A DNA stretch of 64,000 nt, taken from positions 1 to 64,000 of the forward strand of contig NZ_FZQA01000003.1 in assembly GCF_900199215.1 (NCBI RefSeq). Reading direction: 5' to 3'. The notes beneath the pieces were generated by a model. It saw only the letters and a program-made list of their open reading frames with translations, was not told the origin of the DNA and searched no databases. The stretch comes from Amphiplicatus metriothermophilus. Lineage in GTDB: Bacteria > Pseudomonadota > Alphaproteobacteria > Caulobacterales > Parvularculaceae. The translations under genes were made by a program, and so were the position numbers. This document shows, one piece after another, positions 53,485 through 62,169 of the stretch; the first letter of the stretch is position 1; each line of letters opens with the position of its first letter.

Positions 53485-53723
53485 GATCTGCTCCTCTCGG
53501 CGCGGTCCGGGGCGCGGGTCGATAGTTTTCTTCACGCCTCGCTCAGGAAAATTCTCTTGCGCAGGCGCGCGGTCGATGCATTTAACGCGCGGGGCTCCCC
53601 TTTTCTGCGGAATTCTCTACAGAGATCGCCGCATTATACGTCCGAACGGCGGCGCGCGATCCGCGGCGAAGGCGCGCGTCCGGCCCGAAAGCAGGTTCTT
53701 CGCCCGGAATTCCGACGCAAGCC

Positions 53724-54983
53724 ATGGCCCGCATCGTGATGAAATTCGGCGGCACCTCGGTCGCGGATCTCGAGCGGATCCGCAACGTGGCGCGCTTCGT
53801 GCGCCGCGAGGCGGAGGCGGGCAACGCCGTCATCGTGGTGGTCTCGGCCATGGCGGGCGAGACCAACAGGCTCGTCGCGCTGTGCAAGGAGGCGGGCGAG
53901 CCCGCGCCGGGGCTCGGCGCGCACGGGGTCGAATATGACGCGGTGGTCTCCTCCGGCGAGCAGGTGACCTCCGGCCTGCTCGCGCTGGTCCTGCAGAATC
54001 AGGGCCTGCGCGCCCGTTCCTGGCAGGGCTGGCAGATCCCGCTCGAAACCGATCTCGCGCACGGCAAGGCGCGCATCGCCGACATCGATCCCGAGGCGAT
54101 CGGCGCGGCGATCGACGGCGGCGAAATCGCGGTGGTCGCGGGCTTTCAGGGCGTCGCCCCGGACGGGCGCATCGCGACGCTCGGGCGCGGCGGGTCGGAC
54201 ACCACGGCCGTGGCGCTCGCAGCGGCGGTCGGCGCGGCGCGCTGCGACATCTACACCGACGTCGACGGGGTCTACACCACCGACCCGCGCATCCATAAGC
54301 TCGCCCGGCGCATCGACCGCATCTCCTACGAGGAGATGCTGGAGATGGCCTCGGTCGGCGCGAAGGTCCTTCAGACCCGTTCGGTCGAACTCGCGATGGC
54401 CTATCATGTGCGCGTGCGCGTGCTGTCGAGCTTCGACCCGCCGGAGGCGCCCGGGCCCGGCACCATCATCTGCGACGAGGAAGACATCGTGGAAAAGAAA
54501 ATCGTCAGCGGCATCACGCCCTCCCATGACGAGGCGAAGATCAGCCTGCTCGCCGTGCCCGACGAACCGGGCCGGGCCGCGGCGATCTTCACCCTGCTTG
54601 CGGACGCCAACATCAATGTCGACATGATCGTGCAGAGCCCGTCGCGCGCGCCGGGCCACGCCAACATCTCCTTCACGATTCCAGAGGCCGATCTCGACCG
54701 CGCCGTCGCGCTCCTCAGGGACGCGAAGGAGGCTCTCGGCTATTCTGCGCTGCAGAGCGACCGCAGCGTGGTCAAGATCTCGGTGATCGGCGTCGGGATG
54801 AAAAGCCACGCCGGCGTCGCCTCGGTGATGTTCAAGACCCTCGCTGACCGCGGCATCAACATCCAGAACATCTCGACCTCCGAGATCAAGATCAGCGTGC
54901 TGATCGATTCGCAATACGCCGAGCTCGCCGTGCGCGCGCTGCACCAGGCTTACGGCCTCGACCGCACGCCCGGCGCGCCCTGA
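53724..54983 (+). CDS. lysC: Aspartate kinase
   Basis: A 419-residue kinase for the first step of the aspartate family (lysine, threonine, methionine, diaminopimelate). The kinase domain has KFGGTSVA at 7-14, VVVSAMAGETN, and GGSDTTAVALAA. Two ACT domains at about 265-419 (SLLAVPDEPGRAAAIFTLLA, then ISVIGVGMKSHAGVASVMF) confer feedback control, probably by lysine and threonine. The length matches the LysC type with no fused dehydrogenase. It precedes ptsP on the same strand, an arrangement common in alphaproteobacteria. Confidence 0.96.
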   Translation: MARIVMKFGGTSVADLERIRNVARFVRREAEAGNAVIVVVSAMAGETNRLVALCKEAGEPAPGLGAHGVEYDAVVSSGEQVTSGLLALVLQNQGLRARSWQGWQIPLETDLAHGKARIADIDPEAIGAAIDGGEIAVVAGFQGVAPDGRIATLGRGGSDTTAVALAAAVGAARCDIYTDVDGVYTTDPRIHKLARRIDRISYEEMLEMASVGAKVLQTRSVELAMAYHVRVRVLSSFDPPEAPGPGTIICDEEDIVEKKIVSGITPSHDEAKISLLAVPDEPGRAAAIFTLLADANINVDMIVQSPSRAPGHANISFTIPEADLDRAVALLRDAKEALGYSALQSDRSVVKISVIGVGMKSHAGVASVMFKTLADRGINIQNISTSEIKISVLIDSQYAELAVRALHQAYGLDRTPGAP

Positions 54984-55091
54984 CGCGCGATGAAAGGGCG
55001 CGCCCTGCGCGCCGTTTCGAAGGCGGTCCGAAGGGCGCGGCGCGCGGCCGTCTCGCGCCAGGCGCGAACGCGCCGCCGCAATGACGCGGCG

Positions 55092-55118
55092 GCGGGGAAA
55101 ACGAGACGCTTTCCCCGC
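55092..55118 (+). promoter_or_regulatory. Perfect hairpin in the ptsP leader
   Basis: GCGGGGAAA and TTTCCCCGC form a 9-bp stem with a 9-nt loop, ending 27 bases before the ptsP ATG. It could end lysC transcripts or control ptsP translation. There is no T run after it. A GGGCGCGCCC palindrome lies nearby at about 54996-55005. Confidence 0.45.
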
Positions 55119-55145
55119 GCGCTGCGTCGTTTATATGAGAGAGCC

Positions 55146-57452
55146 ATGAGCCTCGAATACACACGGCCGCCCTATGGCGGGCATGGCGAGCGCGGCATCA
55201 CCGTGCTGCTGCGCCGCATGCACGACGCCGTGGCGGAAGAAGCGACCGCGCAGGAGCGCCTCGACAAGCTCACGCGCATCATCGCCAGCCACATCGTCGC
55301 CGACGTGTGCTCGATCTATCTGCGCCGGCCCGACGACAGGCTCGAACTCTATTCGACGGAAGGACTCAACCGCGCGGCCGTTCACCAGACCGTGCTCGGC
55401 TGGGGCGAGGGCCTCGTCGGCCTGGTCGCCGCGACCCAGCGCCCGCTGGTGACGGCCGAAGCCCCGCTGCATCCGGCCTTCGCCTACCGGCCGGAGACCG
55501 GCGAGGACCCGCTTCACTCCTTCCTGGGCGTGCCGCTCATCCGTTCGGGCAAGGTGCTCGGCGTGCTCGTTCTGCAGAACAAGGCGAGCCGGCGCTACAC
55601 CGACGACGAGGTGGAGGCCGCCCAGGCGCTGGCGATCCTGCTCGCGGAAGTGGCCGCCTCGGGCGAGCTCCTCGGCAAGGAGGAGACCGCCGCCGTCGGC
55701 GAGATGCTCCACCAGCCCGACCGGCTGCAGGGCGTCGGCGTGGCGCCGGGCGTGGCCATGGGCAAGGCGGCGTTCCACGAGCCGCCGCCGGCCCAGCACA
55801 AGGTCTTCGCGACCGACGTGGCGCGCGAGGCCCAGCGTCTCGAAGACGGGCTCGCCGCGCTCAGGGCCTCGGTGGACGGAATGCTGGCCGACGAATCGCT
55901 CGCCGGCGTCTCGCGCGAGGTGTTGGAAACCTACCGACTGTTCGCCTACGACCGCGGCTGGAAGGAGCGCCTGCGCGCCGCCGTCTTCTCCGGCCTGACC
56001 GCCGAGGCCGCGGTCGAGCAGGTCAAGGCGGAGAACCGCGCGCGGCTCAGCCAGGCGCGTGATCCCTATCTGCGCGAGCGCCTGCACGATCTCGATGATC
56101 TCGCCCACCGGCTGCTGCGGCATCTTTCGGGCGGCGGCGCGAACGGCCGCCGGCCCATTCCCGACCAGGCGATCGTCATCGCCCGCGCCATGGGCCCGGC
56201 CGATCTGCTCGAATACGACCGCGCGAAGCTCAAGGGCCTCGTGCTCGCCGAGGCGTCGGAGACCTCGCATGTGGCGATCGTCGCGCGGGCGCTCGAAATT
56301 CCGCTGGTGGCCGGCGTCGACGACGCGCTCGAGCGCGCCTTCGAGGGCGACGACGTCGTCATCGACGGCGAGACGGGCGAGGTGCATATCCGTCCGGGCC
56401 CGGACGTCGTGCAGAGCCTGCGCGAGAAGCAGGAGCTCCAGTCCGAGCGTCAGGCGGCGTTCGCCCAGGAGCGCGCGCTGCCCGGCGAGACCCGCGACGG
56501 CGTGCGGATCGAGATTTTCATGAACGCCGGCCTCGCGCTCGACATGCCGCATCTCGACGCGACCGGCGCGGCCGGAGTCGGGCTCTTCCGCACCGAGCTT
56601 CAGTTTCTCATCGGCTCGCAGCTTCCCAAGGTCGAGGCGCAGGAACGTCTGTACCGGGACGTTCTCGAACGCGCCGGCGGCAAGCCTGTCGTTTTCCGCA
56701 CCGCCGATCTCGGCGGCGACAAGGCGGCCGCCTATATGAAGCGCCGCGTCGAGGGCAATCCGGCGATGGGCTGGCGCGGCCTCAGGATGGCGGTCGACCG
56801 GCCGGGTATCCTGCGCCCGCAGCTGCGCGCGCTGCTGGCGGCGGCGGCCGGGCGGGAGCTTTTCGTGATGTTCCCGATGGTCACCCTGCCTGCCGAGATC
56901 GACGCCGCGCGCGCGCTGCTCGATCGCGAGATCGCGCGCCGGGAAAGGCGCGGCAAGCCCTTGCCCGCCTCGATCCGGATCGGCGCCATGATCGAGACGC
57001 CGGCCGCGGCCTGGCGGCTGGAGGAGATCGCCGAAAAGGTCGATTTTCTCTCCGTCGGCGGCAACGATCTGGCGCAGTTCTATTTCGCCGCCGACCGCGA
57101 TTCCGACATGGTGCAAGAGCGCTTCGATCCGCTCGAGCCGGGTTTTCTCACCTTTCTGCGGATGGTGATCGACAAGGCGTATCGCGCCGGCAAGCCGCTG
57201 TCCTATTGCGGCGAGCAGGCGGCCGACCCGCTGATGGCGGCGGCGCTGATCGGCCTCGGCGTCAGGCGTTTTTCGATCCCGGCCACGTCCGTCGGCCCTT
57301 TCCGGCGGCTGGTGCGCGCGATCGAGGCGGGCGCCGTGGCGGGCTGGCTGAAGGACCGTCTGGAAGGCGGCGCGCCGGACGGCGTCTCGCTGCGGGACGG
57401 GCTCGCCGCGCTTCTGGCCGATCAGGGCGTGCAGATTCAGCGCGCGCGCTAA
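55146..57452 (+). CDS. ptsP: Phosphoenolpyruvate-protein phosphotransferase of the nitrogen PTS
   Basis: A 768-residue EI-Ntr. An N-terminal GAF domain (about 23-175) may bind glutamine or another small signal. The PEP-utiliser part follows: the phosphohistidine is His375 in SETSHVAIVAR, and the C-terminal PEP-binding barrel has IGAMIETPAAAW, VGGNDLAQFYFAADRD and Cys688 in SYCGEQA. It phosphorylates NPr (PtsO) to link carbon and nitrogen status. PtsO and PtsN are not in this window. I chose ATG 55146; the upstream frame is Arg-rich without similarity. A hairpin lies just upstream. Confidence 0.95.
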   Translation: MSLEYTRPPYGGHGERGITVLLRRMHDAVAEEATAQERLDKLTRIIASHIVADVCSIYLRRPDDRLELYSTEGLNRAAVHQTVLGWGEGLVGLVAATQRPLVTAEAPLHPAFAYRPETGEDPLHSFLGVPLIRSGKVLGVLVLQNKASRRYTDDEVEAAQALAILLAEVAASGELLGKEETAAVGEMLHQPDRLQGVGVAPGVAMGKAAFHEPPPAQHKVFATDVAREAQRLEDGLAALRASVDGMLADESLAGVSREVLETYRLFAYDRGWKERLRAAVFSGLTAEAAVEQVKAENRARLSQARDPYLRERLHDLDDLAHRLLRHLSGGGANGRRPIPDQAIVIARAMGPADLLEYDRAKLKGLVLAEASETSHVAIVARALEIPLVAGVDDALERAFEGDDVVIDGETGEVHIRPGPDVVQSLREKQELQSERQAAFAQERALPGETRDGVRIEIFMNAGLALDMPHLDATGAAGVGLFRTELQFLIGSQLPKVEAQERLYRDVLERAGGKPVVFRTADLGGDKAAAYMKRRVEGNPAMGWRGLRMAVDRPGILRPQLRALLAAAAGRELFVMFPMVTLPAEIDAARALLDREIARRERRGKPLPASIRIGAMIETPAAAWRLEEIAEKVDFLSVGGNDLAQFYFAADRDSDMVQERFDPLEPGFLTFLRMVIDKAYRAGKPLSYCGEQAADPLMAAALIGLGVRRFSIPATSVGPFRRLVRAIEAGAVAGWLKDRLEGGAPDGVSLRDGLAALLADQGVQIQRAR

Positions 57453-57585
57453 CCAAGAATTGGCGCCCTTGATGCTAAAGTGAATCGCGGGCCTCGCGGT
57501 TCCTTGCGAAAACGCGGCTGGCCGGTGTCAATTCGCGCCCGGTTGCGATAGCCTTTTCCGACCGGGCGGGCGTAAGGGCGTTGAC

Positions 57586-58425
57586 GTGGTGTCGAACAAC
57601 GGTTCCGCTGAAATCGTTAATATGGAGGCCGCGCGCGCGCGCCGCCGCGCCAGCGAGCTTCGCGCCGAGGACTTCGAATCGATCGGCGCCTATCTCAGGG
57701 CCGCGCGCGAGGCCTGCGGCCTTTCGCTCGAAGAGCTCTCGGCGCGCACGCATATCAAGACCGCCTTCCTCGACGCGATCGAGGAGATGGCCGTGCGCCG
57801 GCTGCCCTCGCGGCCTTTCGCCATCGGCTTCGTGAAGGTTTACGCCGAAACGCTGGAGCTCGATCCCGGCCCCGTCGTCGCCCGCTTCAAGGAAGAGGCG
57901 GGCTACGCCGGGCCCATCGATCCCGCGGCGGAGGCGATAGAGCGGCCCCGCCGCGCCGAGGTCGCGCCCGAGCGGCCGCAGATGTCGCTGATCGCGGTCT
58001 TTCTGGTGATTCTCTTCATCCTGTGGTGCGCCTGGCAGATCACGCGCCCCCGCCCGGCGACGACGCCGTTCAACATGCAGGGGGCTGCGAGCGAAGCCGT
58101 CCGGCCGGCGGACGCCGCCGACGATCCGATCGTTCCGGCCGCCCCGGCCGCCTTCGAGGCGCGGCTGGTCGAGCGAGTCGAGCCGGTCTATCCCCGACGC
58201 TGCGAGGCGGCCGCGGCGGACGTGGAATCGGTGGAGGTCGCCTTCAACGTGACCGCCCGCGGCGCGGTCACGGGCGCGCGCGTGGCCAGATCGAGCAACA
58301 GCTGCTTCAACGCGGCGGCCCTGAACGCCGCCCGCCGTTGGCGCTTCGAGCCGCGCAACGTGGACGGCGCGCCGCGTCCGGCCTACGATCTGCGCTACGT
58401 CTTCCGCTTCGAGCGGCCTCTCTAG
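57586..58425 (+). CDS. RodZ-like helix-turn-helix protein fused to a TonB C-terminal domain
   Basis: A 279-residue single-pass inner-membrane protein. Residues about 31-100 form the RodZ-type cytoplasmic helix-turn-helix (GAYLRAAREACGLSLEELSA, RTHIKTAFLDAIEEM, PSRPFAIGFVKVYAETLEL). One membrane helix (133-150) and a Pro/Ala linker follow. Residues about 195-279 look like a TonB C-terminal domain: VEPVYPRRC, VEVAFNVTARGAVTGARVAR, and ALNAARRWRFEPR. RodZ normally ends in a different periplasmic domain. It starts at GTG 57586. It lies between ptsP and ispG, so both cell-shape and energy-transfer roles are conceivable. Confidence 0.85.
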   Translation: MVSNNGSAEIVNMEAARARRRASELRAEDFESIGAYLRAAREACGLSLEELSARTHIKTAFLDAIEEMAVRRLPSRPFAIGFVKVYAETLELDPGPVVARFKEEAGYAGPIDPAAEAIERPRRAEVAPERPQMSLIAVFLVILFILWCAWQITRPRPATTPFNMQGAASEAVRPADAADDPIVPAAPAAFEARLVERVEPVYPRRCEAAAADVESVEVAFNVTARGAVTGARVARSSNSCFNAAALNAARRWRFEPRNVDGAPRPAYDLRYVFRFERPL

Positions 58426-58519
58426 CGCGGGCGCGTCGCGCAGCCGCTTTCCGCAGCGGGGCTTGACATCTCGGCGGGCGCCGTAATCTTGGCGCGCAGC
58501 CGGTAAAAGGCCGAATTCC

Positions 58520-59650
58520 ATGTCCGTACGCCCCTGGCGCGATATCGAGCGCCGCAAATGCCGCCAGATCATGGTCGGGACCGTGCCCGTCGGCGGGGAC
58601 GCGCCCATCGCCGTGCAATCGATGACGAACACCGTCACCTCCGACGTGCAGGCCACCATCCGGCAGGTCAACGAACTCGCCGAGGCGGGCGCCGACATCG
58701 TGCGCGTGTCCTGCCCCGACCCGGAGTCGACTGCGGCGCTGAAGGAAATCGTGAAGCATTCGCCGGTTCCGATCGTCGCCGACATCCACTTCCACTACAA
58801 GCGCGGGATCGAAGCGGCCGAGGCCGGCGCGGCGTGCCTGCGGATCAATCCCGGCAATATCGGCTCGGAAGCGCGCGTGCGCGAGGTCATCAAGGCCGCG
58901 AAGGATCACGGCTGCTCCATGCGCATCGGCGTCAACGGCGGCTCGCTGGAGAAGGACCTGCTCGAAAAATACGGCGAGCCCTGCCCCGAAGCGATGGTCG
59001 AGAGCGCGCTCGATCACGCGCGCATTCTTCAGGACAATGACTTTCACGAATTCAAGATTTCGGTGAAGGCGTCCGACGTGTTCCTCACCGTCGCGGCCTA
59101 TCACGCCCTCGCCGAGGCGATCGACTGCCCGCTGCATCTGGGCGTGACCGAGGCGGGGGGCCTGAGGACCGGCGCGGTGAAATCCGCCATCGGGCTCGGC
59201 AGCCTCCTGTGGGCCGGCATCGGCGACACCATCCGCGTGTCGCTGTCGGCCGATCCGGTCGAGGAGGTGAAGGTCGGCTACGACATCCTGAAGTCGCTGG
59301 GGCTCAGGCATCGCGGGGTCAACGTCATTTCCTGCCCGTCCTGCGCGCGGCAAGGGTTCAACGTCATCGAGACGGTCGAAAAACTTGAAAAGCGCCTTGC
59401 GCATGTGACGACGCCCATGACTCTGTCGGTGATCGGCTGCGTGGTGAACGGGCCGGGCGAGGCGCGCGAGACCGATATCGGCTTCACCGGCGGCGGCGCC
59501 GGCAAGGAGCACGGCATGGTCTACATAAACGGCAGCCCGGATCACCGGCTCGACAACGACAGGCTCGTCGATCATCTCGTCGAGCTCGTCGAGAAGCGCG
59601 CCGCCGAGATCAAGGCGGAAGAGGAGAGGGCGGCGGTCGCGGCGGAGTAG
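58520..59650 (+). CDS. ispG: (E)-4-hydroxy-3-methylbut-2-enyl-diphosphate synthase
   Basis: A 376-residue iron-sulfur enzyme of the MEP pathway, one step before IspH. The [4Fe-4S] ligands are Cys272, Cys275 (SCPSCARQ), Cys307 (GCVVNGPGE) and Glu314, the same set as in E. coli Isp[21 protein letters not shown] and IRINPGNIG-like [12 protein letters not shown] match the substrate barrel. The short length and single cluster indicate the flavodoxin- or ferredoxin-dependent form. It follows the RodZ-TonB hybrid by 94 bp and precedes prfA. Confidence 0.96.
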   Translation: MSVRPWRDIERRKCRQIMVGTVPVGGDAPIAVQSMTNTVTSDVQATIRQVNELAEAGADIVRVSCPDPESTAALKEIVKHSPVPIVADIHFHYKRGIEAAEAGAACLRINPGNIGSEARVREVIKAAKDHGCSMRIGVNGGSLEKDLLEKYGEPCPEAMVESALDHARILQDNDFHEFKISVKASDVFLTVAAYHALAEAIDCPLHLGVTEAGGLRTGAVKSAIGLGSLLWAGIGDTIRVSLSADPVEEVKVGYDILKSLGLRHRGVNVISCPSCARQGFNVIETVEKLEKRLAHVTTPMTLSVIGCVVNGPGEARETDIGFTGGGAGKEHGMVYINGSPDHRLDNDRLVDHLVELVEKRAAEIKAEEERAAVAAE

Positions 59651-59769
59651 CGAGCTTGAGGCCGCAGGCGCGCGCCGGAGTCGCCGCCCTGGCGCGCGTG
59701 CGCGTATCAGGGCCGGAGAAAGCGCGGCGACCGCGAGGCGAACGACCGCCTACTGAAAGATCAGCCTAG

Positions 59770-60843
59770 ATGATACCCCAGGAAAAGCTCGACGCGCTCG
59801 TCCGCAAATTCGAGAGCATCGAAGCGAAAATGTCGACGGCGACAAAGCCGGAAGAAATCGTGCGTCTCTCGAAGGAGCACGGCGAGCTGAAGCCCGTCGT
59901 GGAGAAAGCCCGCGCGCTCACCGACGCGCGCCGGCAGATCGAGGAGCTCAAGGAGCTCGCCGAAAGCGACGATGCGGAGATGGCCAGGCTCGCCTATGAC
60001 GAGCTGGTCGAGGTCAAGGAGCGCGCGCCGAAGCTCGAATATGATTTGCAGCTCATGCTGCTGCCGAAGGACAAGGCCGACGATTCGAGCGTCATCCTCG
60101 AAGTGCGCGCCGGCACGGGCGGAGACGAGGCGGCGCTGTTCGCCGGCGACCTTTTCCGCATGTATCAGCGCTATGCGCAGCTTCAGGGCTGGCGCGTCGA
60201 GGTTCTTTCCGCCTCCGAAGCGGAGATGGGCGGGTACAAGGAGATCCAGGCGAGCATTTCCGGCGACGGCGTCTACGCCAAGATGAAGTTCGAATCGGGC
60301 GTGCATCGCGTGCAGCGCGTGCCGGAGACGGAGACGCAGGGGCGCATCCACACCTCCGCCGCGACCGTCGCGGTTCTACCCGAGCCGGAGGAAGTAGATG
60401 TCGAGATCAAGGAGTCCGACCTGCGCATCGACGTCTTCCGCGCCTCCGGCCCCGGCGGTCAGTCGGTGAACACCACGGACTCCGCAGTGCGCGTCACCCA
60501 TTTGCCGACCGGGATCGTCGTCAGCCAGCAGGACGAGAAGTCCCAGCACAAGAACCGCGCGAAGGCGATGAAAATCCTCCGCGCCCGGCTCTATGAGATG
60601 GAACGCGCGCGCGCCGAGGCCGAGCGCGCCGCCGCGCGCAAGGGCATGGTCGGCTCCGGCGACCGATCGGAGCGCATCCGCACCTACAACTTTCCGCAAA
60701 GCCGGGTGACCGACCACCGGATCAACCTGACCGTGCACAATCTCGACGAGATCCTGCGCGGCGACGGTCTCGGCCAGATCATCGACGAGCTGATCGCCCA
60801 GGACCGCGCCGACCGGCTCGCCGCGATGCAGGCGGAGGGATAA
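59770..60843 (+). CDS. prfA: Peptide chain release factor 1
   Basis: A 357-residue release factor for UAG and UAA stops. The GGQ motif (GPGGQSVN, residues 229-231) is the target of PrmC methylation. The anticodon-like PVT-type motif is in the middle domain (about residue 187, near [14 protein letters not shown]), and [14 protein letters not shown] follows. The stop TAA is itself part of a strong Shine-Dalgarno sequence (TAAGGAGG), which should belong to prmC but is separated from it by a repeat element. Together with prmC this is a functional pair. Confidence 0.97.
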   Translation: MIPQEKLDALVRKFESIEAKMSTATKPEEIVRLSKEHGELKPVVEKARALTDARRQIEELKELAESDDAEMARLAYDELVEVKERAPKLEYDLQLMLLPKDKADDSSVILEVRAGTGGDEAALFAGDLFRMYQRYAQLQGWRVEVLSASEAEMGGYKEIQASISGDGVYAKMKFESGVHRVQRVPETETQGRIHTSAATVAVLPEPEEVDVEIKESDLRIDVFRASGPGGQSVNTTDSAVRVTHLPTGIVVSQQDEKSQHKNRAKAMKILRARLYEMERARAEAERAAARKGMVGSGDRSERIRTYNFPQSRVTDHRINLTVHNLDEILRGDGLGQIIDELIAQDRADRLAAMQAEG

Positions 60844-60851
60844 GGAGGATT

Positions 60852-60970
60852 CAGGGCTTAGGCTTTAGGAATTAGCGTAAGGGCGTCAAATCCTGATGCG
60901 GATGAATTGCGCGTCACAACGATCAAGAAAACCCTAGCCCTTAAACCTAACGCCTAAAACCTAAGCCCTG
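60852..60970. repeat. Long imperfect inverted repeat between prfA and prmC
   Basis: The left arm (60852-60883) and right arm (60938-60970) are complementary over about 27 of 33 positions; the outer 11 bp (CAGGGCTTAGG) are perfect. The loop is 54 bp. The arms use a TTAGG/CCTAA-rich sequence unlike the surrounding coding DNA. The element lies entirely between the Shine-Dalgarno at 60842-60849 and the prmC ATG at 60992. Confidence 0.75.
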
Positions 60971-60991
60971 CCCCCTGACGCCTGAAACCTG

Positions 60992-61837
60992 ATGACGCCG
61001 ACGCTCGACCAATATACCCGCGCCGCCGCGGCGCGTCTCGGCGGTTCAGACACGCCGCAGCTCGACGCGCGCGTCATCGTCAAGCATGCGTTCGGGCTTG
61101 ACGACGCGGGCCTCATTCTCGAAGCGGGACGCGAATTGACGGCGGAGGAAGTCGCAAGACTCGACGCGCTCGTCGCCCGCCGCGCCGCCGGCGAGCCGGT
61201 CGCCTATATCGTCGGCGAGAAGGAGTTCTGGGGGCTGAGCTTCCGCGTCGCGTCCGGCGTTCTCGTTCCGCGCCCGGATTCAGAGACGCTGATCGAGGCC
61301 GCCGCGCGGCGCCGTCCGCCGGAGGCGGCCTTGCGCATTCTCGATCTTGGGACGGGGACGGGGTGTCTCGTCTGCGCGCTGCTTCGCGCTTTCCCCAACG
61401 CGACCGGGATCGCCCTCGATCGCAGCGAAACCGCCGCGCGGCTCGCGCGCGCGAACGCCCGGAGGCTCGGGCTCGCCGCCCGGCTGACGGCGGTCTGCGG
61501 CGACTGGGGCGCGCCGATCGCGGGCCGCTTCGACCTCGTCGTCTCGAATCCGCCCTACATTCCCGAAGGCGACAGGGAAAAGCTGGCGGCGGGCGTGCGC
61601 GATCATGAAGACCCCGCCGCGCTGTTCGCCGGCCCCGACGGGCTCGACGCCTACCGCCGGATTCTGGGCGCCGCGCCCGACCTGCTCGCGGACGGCGGGT
61701 TAATGATTCTTGAACTGGGCGAAAGGCAGGATGGTCCCGTGGCCGCTCTGGCGCGGGGGGCGCTCCCGCAGGGGCGGATCGCGATCGAGGCCGACCTCGC
61801 CGGCCGCCCGCGCGCGCTTGTCATCGATCTGGCGTGA
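60992..61837 (+). CDS. prmC: Release factor glutamine N5-methyltransferase
   Basis: A 281-residue methyltransferase that modifies the Gln of the GGQ motif of release factors. The N-terminal helical domain is followed by the SAM site LDLGTGTGCLVCALL, and the catalytic SNPPYIPE (NPPY at 186-189). Both are diagnostic. ATG 60992 has no ribosome site nearby; the obvious one overlaps the prfA stop, about 142 bases upstream, with an inverted repeat in between. Followed by a promoter-like sequence for the next gene. Confidence 0.96.
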   Translation: MTPTLDQYTRAAAARLGGSDTPQLDARVIVKHAFGLDDAGLILEAGRELTAEEVARLDALVARRAAGEPVAYIVGEKEFWGLSFRVASGVLVPRPDSETLIEAAARRRPPEAALRILDLGTGTGCLVCALLRAFPNATGIALDRSETAARLARANARRLGLAARLTAVCGDWGAPIAGRFDLVVSNPPYIPEGDREKLAAGVRDHEDPAALFAGPDGLDAYRRILGAAPDLLADGGLMILELGERQDGPVAALARGALPQGRIAIEADLAGRPRALVIDLA

Positions 61838-61859
61838 TTTTCCGCGGACAAAAAAGTGT

Positions 61860-61887
61860 TTGAAATGCCATCCGGCCCCGTTATGAT
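61860..61887 (+). promoter_or_regulatory. Promoter for the DUF4167 leader
   Basis: TTGAAA (61860-61865) and TATGAT (61882-61887) with a 16-bp spacer, just after the prmC stop. Both boxes match five of six consensus bases. It would start a transcript near 61894, with a leader of roughly 276 nt before the DUF4167 ATG. Confidence 0.6.
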
Positions 61888-61893
61888 GCCCTC

Positions 61894-62169
61894 AAGACGA
61901 GCGAACGCGCCGATGGCGTCTTGCAGTTCCGACGCCGTTTCGCTTCGATGTCTTACTCCACGTAGGTCTGACTCGCCGGGCGCAGCGAAAGCTGCGGGGC
62001 GTGAAGCCCAAGCGCCGCAGGCGGACCGAACGGAATGTCGCCGAGGACGGGAAGTCTGCGGAAGACAGGGTTGCGCCGCGTCGCGGAGAACGCGCGGCGC
62101 AGGCGCGGAGCGGCGCTCCGCCCGCAGGGGATAACGCGCACTTTGAATGACGACAGATAGGAAAGTTCC
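61894..62169 (+). other. Hairpin-rich leader upstream of DUF4167 (candidate structured RNA)
   Basis: A 332-bp gap follows prmC; most of it would be transcribed from the promoter at 61860. It holds several perfect stems: CGCAGC/GCTGCG with a GAAA tetraloop (61981-61996), GTCT/AGAC (62054-62066), GCGCCGCG/CGCGGCGC (62073-62100) and GCGGAGC/GCTCCGC (62105-62121). No open frame here has a ribosome site. It does not look like tmRNA, RNase P, SRP or 6S RNA to me. Confidence 0.45.

Noticed and set aside
53485-53723. Gene in the ubiG-lysC divergent gap
   Set aside because: Short open frames here have no ribosome site and are shadow-like. It most likely holds the two promoters, which I cannot place.
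54990-55145. Upstream extension of ptsP
   Set aside because: The 52 extra residues are Arg/Ala-rich with no similarity, and the in-frame ATG at 55146 begins the GAF-domain protein.
60852-60970. TTAGG/CCTAA-rich arms as a telomere-like or phage attachment site
   Set aside because: The repeats form one inverted pair rather than a tandem array, and no integrase, recombinase or terminal protein gene is near.
61856-62134. Open frame of 92 codons in the prmC-DUF4167 gap
   Set aside because: No ribosome site, no similarity, and it covers the hairpins of the leader. It is more likely non-coding.
61894-62169. Leader as tmRNA, RNase P RNA, SRP RNA or 6S RNA
   Set aside because: I see no tag-coding sequence, no RNase P core, no SRP tetraloop signature, and no single long 6S-type hairpin.
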